DNA of 23,628 nucleotides from a virus. Location of the stretch: the IMG/VR virus record IMGVR_UViG_3300028835_000079, positions 1 to 23,628 of that record; one strand, 5' to 3'. The position numbers and the translations under genes are program-made. Of the stretch, positions 6,963-12,110 are shown in pieces; positions within the stretch are counted from its first letter, which is position 1, and every line of letters starts with the position of its first letter. The notes under the pieces are model-generated. The model worked only from the letters and a program-made list of their open reading frames with translations, made no database searches and was not told the DNA's origin.

Positions 6963-7474
6963 TCGACGTAATGCTAGACCTCGAAACTTTATCTGCGGAG
7001 CAGGACGCTATCGTGGCCGCTATCGGTGCGGTGAAGATGGACATGGACACGAAGGAAGTCCTGCCGCTCGATTCTTTCCATATGACGCTGCTTTGGGTTG
7101 ACCAGCATCGGCGGGGCCGCACTTGTCACCCTGCTACGTTTCATTTTTGGATGAAGCAGGACCACGCCGCCCAAAGCACGATAATGTGGAAGCCGACAAT
7201 GGAGAACAAGGACACCCTTCAGTGTTTCTCGGACTTCATGGTTGGAGTGGACGGCCTCTGGGGCAACAGTGCCGCGTTCGATTGCGGCATCCTAGAGTCG
7301 CTGTTCAAGTCGTATGAAATGCGAGTGCCGTTTAAGTACTGGCAGCATCGCTGTTTCAGGACGATGAAAAACCTTACGGACGTGCCCGAGCCGATGCGAG
7401 AGGGCGTGCATCACTACGCGCTTGACGACGCTATCCACCAAGCGAATTGGCTCATGGAGATAATGAAAAAATGA
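6959..7474 (+). CDS. DEDDh 3'-5' exonuclease, Rv2179c-like
   Basis: This 171-residue protein has the four acidic residues and histidine of the DEDDh RNase H-fold exonucleases: D7 and E9 in MLDLETLS, D108 in NSAAFDCG, and H152-x4-D157 in HHYALDDAIHQA. The opening with a following AIVAAIGAV strand, and the short single-domain length, fit the Rv2179c-like group of phage and bacterial 3'-5' exoribonucleases. It probably trims RNA or single-stranded nucleic acid in the cytoplasm, perhaps for nucleotide recycling or replication clean-up. The start overlaps the upstream gene by four bases and the stop overlaps the next start by four, so the gene is inside a tightly coupled operon of nucleases. Confidence 0.9.
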   Translation: MIDVMLDLETLSAEQDAIVAAIGAVKMDMDTKEVLPLDSFHMTLLWVDQHRRGRTCHPATFHFWMKQDHAAQSTIMWKPTMENKDTLQCFSDFMVGVDGLWGNSAAFDCGILESLFKSYEMRVPFKYWQHRCFRTMKNLTDVPEPMREGVHHYALDDAIHQANWLMEIMKK

Positions 7475-8136
7475 AACGAGCGTTTGCATGGTCCTTTTCG
7501 GTACTCGACATGTTTGAGGTTTGCCGGAAGAAGTACTACCACCTGAAAGTCATTAAGGACGTAAAGGACGCGGATAGTACTGCATCGCAGGACGGCAAGT
7601 TCGTCCATGTTGCCATGTTCAAGCGCGTGATTGATGGGGTACCGTTGCCTATTAAGTTAAGGCAGCACGAAAAGTTGGCGGCTCGTTTTGCCAACGCGAA
7701 AGGGGAGAAGCATGGTGAAATGCAACTCGCACTTAATAAGAAGTTTGAACCGCGAGATTGGTTCGCCAAGGACGTGTGGGTGCGTGCAATTCTGGACCTA
7801 CTCATTGTCCGGGGTAAAACCGCCGTACTGGTAGATTGGAAGACAGGTAAGCGCAAAGAACGCTACGATCAACTCCGACTAGCAGCGGCGGTGCTATCTC
7901 GCTACATGCCCGAGATCGAAGAATTCACGCTTCTATTCGTGTGGCTGAAGGATGGCGAAGTCAGCGATCCGGTGACGATCACGAAAGCGGAAATGCGCGG
8001 CGTATGGATCGAGTTCCTGCCACGTGTAAAGGAAATGACCGAAGCGATCAAAACGACTACCTTCCCGGCCAGCCCATCCGGGCTATGCGGCTGGTGTCCC
8101 GTTACCGAGTGTCCACACTGGATAGACCGAGATTAG
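7471..8136 (+). CDS. PD-(D/E)XK nuclease, Cas4/RecB-like, with Fe-S cysteines
   Basis: This 221-residue protein shows the RecB/Cas4 nuclease core: H46, D109 in AILDLL, D122-W-K124 (the DxK motif) and Q134 in YDQLRLAA. Cys18 near the N-terminus (DMFEVCRKKY) together with C206, C209 and C214 at the C-terminus gives the four-cysteine arrangement that holds a 4Fe-4S cluster in Cas4 and AddB nucleases. The expected activity is DNA end resection. I chose the ATG at 7471, which overlaps the upstream stop (ATGA) and has GGAG 11 bases upstream; a TTG at 7447 in the same frame lies inside the upstream gene. It sits between a DEDDh exonuclease and a VRR-NUC/helicase pair, suggesting phage recombination or replication-end processing rather than CRISPR adaptation. 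Confidence 0.88.
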   Translation: MKRAFAWSFSVLDMFEVCRKKYYHLKVIKDVKDADSTASQDGKFVHVAMFKRVIDGVPLPIKLRQHEKLAARFANAKGEKHGEMQLALNKKFEPRDWFAKDVWVRAILDLLIVRGKTAVLVDWKTGKRKERYDQLRLAAAVLSRYMPEIEEFTLLFVWLKDGEVSDPVTITKAEMRGVWIEFLPRVKEMTEAIKTTTFPASPSGLCGWCPVTECPHWIDRD

Positions 8137-8154
8137 CGAGATTAGCGAGATTAT
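8128..8154. repeat. 9-bp tandem repeat, three copies, spanning a stop codon
   Basis: CGAGATTAG occurs at 8128-8136 and 8137-8145, with a third copy (last base changed to T) at 8146-8154. The first copy contains the TAG stop of the Cas4-like gene. It looks like a replication-slippage expansion and opens the 86-bp interval before the VRR-NUC gene. Confidence 0.85.
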
Positions 8155-8157
8155 GTA

Positions 8158-8226
8158 ATGAGCGTTAAACGCCCATCTTTCAAAATAGCACCCCCCATGT
8201 TTTCGGATATGCGATTCTATATATGA
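8158..8226 (+). pseudogene. 22-codon micro-ORF, possible severed N-terminus of the helicase gene
   Basis: An ATG at 8158 opens a 22-residue frame that begins MSVKRPSFK and ends SDMRFYI. Its TGA (8224-8226) overlaps the ATG of the VRR-NUC gene. The ending RFYI matches the REFYIPHDEQ segment near the start of the helicase at 8519-10072, in meaning and position: helicases of this type often begin with a segment like RFYIP. The simplest reading is that the VRR-NUC gene was inserted into the 5' end of the helicase gene, leaving this stub. Alternatively it is a leader peptide coupling translation, or chance. There is no strong ribosome-binding site. Confidence 0.4.
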
Positions 8227-8540
8227 ACAAGGTTTCAGAGAAAGTAGTCAAGGATAGAGTCAAGCGACTGCTCAAGGAACACGATTGCTATTGGTTCATG
8301 CCGGTGCAGACAGGGTACGGTTCGGCAACGCTGGACTTCCTTGGCTGTCACCGGGGGAGATTCTTTGCCGTCGAGACAAAGGCTCCGCGAAGAACACTAT
8401 CACCCCGGCAAGAACTAATAGCGGACATGATCAGGGACGCGAAAGGTGCGGTGTTTATTATCGGCGAAGAATACTACGAAGATTTACAGGAATTCTCTGG
8501 CATGGAGTTACTAGAAGCATGGCTTCTGCTAGAGCGCTAG
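8223..8540 (+). CDS. VRR-NUC domain nuclease
   Basis: This 105-residue protein matches the stand-alone VRR-NUC (virus-type replication-repair nuclease) domain of the PD-(D/E)XK fold. It contains a Gly-rich turn with D38 (GYGSATLDFLG), the E51-T-K53 pair (FFAVETKAP) and Q63 in SPRQELIADMI. Established knowledge links VRR-NUC proteins to SNF2-type helicases in phages, as flap or junction-processing nucleases, and here the helicase follows directly. Its end overlaps the helicase start by 22 bases. The ATG at 8223 overlaps the stop of a 22-codon frame; the upstream sequence TCTATAT offers no clear ribosome-binding site, so translation may rely on coupling. The gene may be a relatively recent insertion between the helicase and its original start. 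Confidence 0.92.
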   Translation: MNKVSEKVVKDRVKRLLKEHDCYWFMPVQTGYGSATLDFLGCHRGRFFAVETKAPRRTLSPRQELIADMIRDAKGAVFIIGEEYYEDLQEFSGMELLEAWLLLER

Positions 8541-10072
8541 TCAGTAGTAATCTGCGGGAGTTTTATATCCCGCATGACGAACAGATGCGTGCGCTCGTAC
8601 CCGAGGCCCGTGATGTCGTAGTGGGTGGCGACCAACTCATGTCGGTACCACACACCACTGACGTAACCCGCCTCGCTCGCAACCTCGGCTACATCGTCCC
8701 GGCTCCGATAGCAAGCCAGTACAACTGGCCCACCACCCCACTGCCGTTCAGGACGCAGAAGATAACCGCTGCACTGCTGACGATGAACGCTCGTGCCTAC
8801 GTGCTATCCGAAATGGGTACAGGTAAAACCCGAGCCGCACTGTTTGCCTGCGATCACATGTTCAACTGCAACGAGATCACCAAGGTGCTTGTCGTCGCAC
8901 CGCTGTCCACCTTGTCACAGGTGTGGGACAGAGAGATATTTGAACACTTCAACCACCTGTCAGTGGGTGTCGTCCACGGCACGGCAGAACGCAGGCGTAA
9001 AATCCTCGCAGAAAAGCACCATATATATGTCATAAACCATGACGGCCCACAGGTAGTCATGAAAGAACTGCTTGCCATGAAGTTCGACGTGGTGATCGTT
9101 GACGAGATCGGCATGTTCCGAAACAAGAAGGCCGGGAAGTGGGTCAACCTGTACCGGATCGTCAACCCCGCCCCGTATGCATGGGGTATGACAGGCTCGC
9201 CGACTCCGACTGCCCCGACTGATGCGTGGGGGATCGCAAAGATGCTGACCCCGAGTCGTGCCCCGCCGTATATGAAAGCGTTCAAGCGACTGACCATGAC
9301 GCAGCTATCGCAGTTCCGGTGGCTCCCCAAGCCGGACGCCAACGATCATGTCTACTCCATGCTTCAGCCAGCTGTTAGGTACAAGCGTGACGACTGCGTG
9401 GAGTTGCCACCAGTAAGCTACCAGACCATCAAGGTCCCGCAGTCCACGCAGATCGCCAACACCTATAAGAAGATGATGACGAAGCTGAAGCTCGCCTTCA
9501 AAGAGGGGACGATCACAGCTGTCAACGAAGGCGTGCTGTTCATGAAGCTGCTGCAAATTGCATCGGGCTGGGTCTACACACAGGATCGTGGAATCGTATC
9601 GCTCGACAACAGGAAGCGAGTGCAGGAGGTCGTGGACTTGTACGAGCAGTCGGCTGGCAAGGTGATTGTGTTTGTCGAGTTCACGCACGCCGCCGAGGAA
9701 CTTCAGCGACGACTGCTGAAGAAGGGTGTCAACTGCGTGCTTGTCACAGGTGCCACATCGAAGAAGGCGCGGGACGAAATCTTCGGCTCGTTTCAGAACA
9801 GCAAAGAGAAGTCGATGATCGTGGCGCACCCGAAGTGCATGGCACACGGCCTGACTCTGACTGCCGCGAACACTATTATATGGTTCACGCCTACCGTCTC
9901 TCTGGAAACTTACGAGCAGGCTTGCGCCCGCATCACACGGCCCGGCCAGACTAGGAAATCCCTTATAATTCATTTGACTGGCTCTCCCATTGAGAGTAAG
10001 ATTTACGCCCGTCTGAGAAACAAAGCCCAATTACAAGGCGCTCTCTTGGACATGTTTAACGACGACCAATAA
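8519..10072 (+). CDS. SNF2-like superfamily 2 helicase
   Basis: This 517-residue protein has the SF2 helicase motifs in order: Walker A EMGTGKT at residues 98-104, motif Ia-like VVAPLSTLS (125-133), Walker B DEIG (195-198), motif III MTGSPTPT (224-231), a second RecA domain with GKVIVFVEFTHAA, and motif VI ARITRPGQ. The pattern is that of the short SNF2-like phage helicases or translocases, driven by ATP. I chose the ATG at 8519, which has GGAG at 8504-8507 and overlaps the VRR-NUC gene by 22 bases. A longer frame back to 8285 lies wholly inside the VRR-NUC gene and is not credible. The first dozen residues (MASARALVSSN) look unlike a typical start and may be improvised sequence from the VRR-NUC 3' end. 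It probably remodels branched or stalled replication DNA with the VRR-NUC partner. Confidence 0.93.
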   Translation: MASARALVSSNLREFYIPHDEQMRALVPEARDVVVGGDQLMSVPHTTDVTRLARNLGYIVPAPIASQYNWPTTPLPFRTQKITAALLTMNARAYVLSEMGTGKTRAALFACDHMFNCNEITKVLVVAPLSTLSQVWDREIFEHFNHLSVGVVHGTAERRRKILAEKHHIYVINHDGPQVVMKELLAMKFDVVIVDEIGMFRNKKAGKWVNLYRIVNPAPYAWGMTGSPTPTAPTDAWGIAKMLTPSRAPPYMKAFKRLTMTQLSQFRWLPKPDANDHVYSMLQPAVRYKRDDCVELPPVSYQTIKVPQSTQIANTYKKMMTKLKLAFKEGTITAVNEGVLFMKLLQIASGWVYTQDRGIVSLDNRKRVQEVVDLYEQSAGKVIVFVEFTHAAEELQRRLLKKGVNCVLVTGATSKKARDEIFGSFQNSKEKSMIVAHPKCMAHGLTLTAANTIIWFTPTVSLETYEQACARITRPGQTRKSLIIHLTGSPIESKIYARLRNKAQLQGALLDMFNDDQ

Positions 10073-10079
10073 GGCGACC

Positions 10080-10499
10080 ATGAAGAAGCTAAACAGCTAT
10101 ATGAATCCGTTCCAGAAATGGAAGGCGCGATGGAAGCTACGCCGTATCATCGTAGCACTTGAAAAACAAACAGACTTCAACGAACGTGTCACTGCCTTCG
10201 TAAAGACGATGGAAGCAACCGAGATCATGTCTCGGGGCAGTAAGAAAGACGCTGAAGTTCTCCTTAAAATTGAACGCGCTGAACTTGATGCGTTCATCCG
10301 ATACATGTGCAGTCTGCACGACAGTAAACTCTCCCGCATCCTACTCGCACGTGTCGGTCTAGCGTGCTTGGTCATGCGCGACGAAGACGCACTTAAAGCC
10401 CCCCCTTCGACGGTGCTTAAAGCAGAAATGCAACGGGCGGGTACGAACAAACACATAATCACACAGAACGTAAGTGATCAACTGGAACTAAAACTATGA
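10080..10499 (+). CDS. Hypothetical basic helical protein
   Basis: This is a 139-residue protein of unknown family, seven bases after the helicase stop. It is basic at the N-terminus (Lys/Arg/Trp-rich, WKARWKLRRIIV) and predicted largely helical. A DAEVLLKIERAELDAFIRYM amphipathic stretch is followed by a hydrophobic ILLARVGLACLVM segment that could be a buried helix rather than a membrane anchor. The ribosome-binding site is poor (AAGGCGACC before the ATG), so expression may rely on coupling with the helicase. It overlaps the next gene by four bases. No catalytic or metal-binding motif is seen. Confidence 0.7.
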   Translation: MKKLNSYMNPFQKWKARWKLRRIIVALEKQTDFNERVTAFVKTMEATEIMSRGSKKDAEVLLKIERAELDAFIRYMCSLHDSKLSRILLARVGLACLVMRDEDALKAPPSTVLKAEMQRAGTNKHIITQNVSDQLELKL

Positions 10500-10885
10500 G
10501 CAATCCACAAGAGAGGATCGACAGTTTCGTAAAGCTGCGTGACTACAAGAAGGCCGCTGACGCTGAATTCAAGAAGTCTATGGAGCGCGTCAATCAGGCC
10601 ATGACAAAACTCGAAGGCCAGCTGGCAAAGGACCTAGAGGAATCGGGGGGCACTTCACTCTCCGGTGCCAGTGGGGTTGTGTACTTCACAACTAAGTCAA
10701 CTGCCTCGGTCAAGGACCGGGACGAGTTCCTGAAGTTTGTATTCCAAACGAAGAACCTAGAATTATTGGACGTGCGAGCGAACAAAAAGATCGTGCGTGA
10801 ACTTGGAGTCGAAGGCACAGCCGTGCCGGGCGTATCATACACCGAGATCAGACAGATCGGTGTCCGTAGAGGAAAAGAGTCATGA
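10496..10885 (+). CDS. Conserved small phage protein, function unknown
   Basis: This is a 129-residue protein. The first half is a charged helix, probably a coiled coil (DYKKAADAEFKKSMERVNQAM). The second half has a short beta region (GVVYFTTKSTASVKDRDEFLKFV) and a conserved-looking end, VPGVSYTEIRQIGVRRGK. I recognise this architecture from many phage genomes: a Lys/Glu-rich helix, an 'xVyktxkxSaTVkDwdaFLxFV' segment, and a 'PGVxxxxxxxVgVRR' end. It usually lies beside the zinc-ribbon replication protein found next here, and no biochemical function is established. It is coupled on both sides by ATGA overlaps. A structural or regulatory partner of the downstream protein is possible but not shown. 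Confidence 0.8.
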   Translation: MSNPQERIDSFVKLRDYKKAADAEFKKSMERVNQAMTKLEGQLAKDLEESGGTSLSGASGVVYFTTKSTASVKDRDEFLKFVFQTKNLELLDVRANKKIVRELGVEGTAVPGVSYTEIRQIGVRRGKES

Positions 10886-12054
10886 CTGGTACCGAAGTAG
10901 CACAACCAATCGCGGGACTTCCCGCTCACCTACAAGGCCAAGTAACCAAAGAAGACTTTGACGAGTTTGCCGGTGGCGTCACGAGTGCCTTTCCGATTAT
11001 CTCGTACCGAGGTCGCACGTGGCGTGTCCGTAAAGGTGGCGAGGAACAGGTCTACCTGAACGACGAACAAGAAGCGGTGCAGTCCATCGAGATTGTATTC
11101 CTTCGGTCGAACGCGCAGCCATCGAAAGTTTATTACGAAGCAAAGTATGCGGAGGGCGACTCAGGCCCCCCAAGTTGCTGGTCTGCTAACGGAATCAAAC
11201 CCGACGCAGGCGTGATCGAACCCGTCAACCCGGTATGTGCAACGTGCCCCATGAATGTATGGGGATCGAAGACAACCGAAGCTGGTAAGCCAGCGCGAGC
11301 CTGCTCCGATGTTCGTCGCTCCGCAGTTGCATTCGGGCACCAGCTGGCAGAGATAGCAGCCGGGGAACTTGCCCTTGAAGATGCTGACACGCTGCTCTTG
11401 CGTATCCCACCAGCGACACTGAACCCACTGAAAGATTACGTCGAGAAGACGCTGAAGCCGAAGGGCATTACACCTTGGATGCTGATTACCAAGGTCGGGT
11501 TCGACACCGAAGTTGCCTACCCGAAGCTGACGTTTAAGGGGCTACGGTTCCTGAACGCAGACGAGTATGCAGCGGCGGCGGCGATGCGTGGCGGTGAAGA
11601 TGCACGACGCATCCTCGACGCAGCAAGCGAGAACATAACTAACGACGCGGAGGGAATTACCACTGGCGGCGGTGAAGTATCAGGTGCTAATGCGCAAGCC
11701 CCTGCAGAAGCCAAGGCCAAGGCTCCCTCCGCGTCTCCTGCATTGCAGCCAGTTGAGGAAGAAGAACTCAACTTCTCTGAAGAAACAGAAGAAATCGCAC
11801 CCGCCCCGCCTCGGGCTGCAGCCGTGGAAGCGGAGGCCGAACAGACCCCCGAAGTCGCTGCTGATGAAATCGCGCCCGCCCCGGAACCAGTTAAGAAGAA
11901 AGCTGGTACGACAAAGAAAGCGGCTGCGAAAAAGAAAGTTGCATCCAAACCTAAACCCGTCGAAGAACCCGCTGCCGCACCCCCAACTGCAGCTGGTACT
12001 GGCGGGGAAGATTGGGATGCGATGCTCGACTCTATCCTCGGAGACGAGTCGTAG
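10882..12054 (+). CDS. Zinc-ribbon protein with SSB-like acidic tail, candidate ssDNA-binding protein
   Basis: The N-terminal 230 residues of this 390-residue protein are a compact, beta-rich domain with four cysteines (C99, C119, C122, C141) in a CATCPMNVWGS...RACSD context, a probable zinc site. From about residue 245 the protein becomes low-complexity: Ala/Pro/Glu-rich, with EIAPAP occurring twice, then a Lys/Ala-rich stretch (KKKAGTTKKAAAKKK). The extreme C-terminus is acidic with a Trp and hydrophobic residues (GGEDWDAMLDSILGDES). That layout of folded domain, flexible linker and acidic tip is the one used by SSB and T7 gp2.5-like proteins to recruit partners. The gene lies between the helicase and the primase. 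The SSB role is inference. It has AGAGG before the ATG and overlaps the upstream gene by four bases. Confidence 0.75.
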   Translation: MTGTEVAQPIAGLPAHLQGQVTKEDFDEFAGGVTSAFPIISYRGRTWRVRKGGEEQVYLNDEQEAVQSIEIVFLRSNAQPSKVYYEAKYAEGDSGPPSCWSANGIKPDAGVIEPVNPVCATCPMNVWGSKTTEAGKPARACSDVRRSAVAFGHQLAEIAAGELALEDADTLLLRIPPATLNPLKDYVEKTLKPKGITPWMLITKVGFDTEVAYPKLTFKGLRFLNADEYAAAAAMRGGEDARRILDAASENITNDAEGITTGGGEVSGANAQAPAEAKAKAPSASPALQPVEEEELNFSEETEEIAPAPPRAAAVEAEAEQTPEVAADEIAPAPEPVKKKAGTTKKAAAKKKVASKPKPVEEPAAAPPTAAGTGGEDWDAMLDSILGDES

Positions 12055-12062
12055 CACCCGGT

Positions 12063-12092
12063 ATCGGGGGGGTTACTCTTGGCCCCCTCGAT
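12063..12092 (+). other. Strong stem-loop between the zinc-ribbon and primase genes
   Basis: ATCGGGGGGG (12063-12072) pairs with CCCCCTCGAT (12083-12092) over ten positions with one G-T wobble, leaving a 10-base loop. No T run follows, so it is not a standard terminator. It lies in the 56-bp gap just before the GTG of the primase-helicase and could act as a partial attenuator or mRNA-processing/protection element. Confidence 0.55.
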
Positions 12093-12110
12093 GCCACCTA
12101 GGGCGATGCG

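Noticed and set aside
7471-8136. Cas4 of a CRISPR-Cas system
   Set aside because: There is no Cas1 or Cas2 and no repeat-spacer array in the window; stand-alone Cas4/RecB-like nucleases are common in phages.
8285-8518. A longer helicase start (TTG at 8285)
   Set aside because: The extension is the VRR-NUC gene read in another frame; it shows no helicase-like sequence, and the ATG at 8519 has a good ribosome-binding site.
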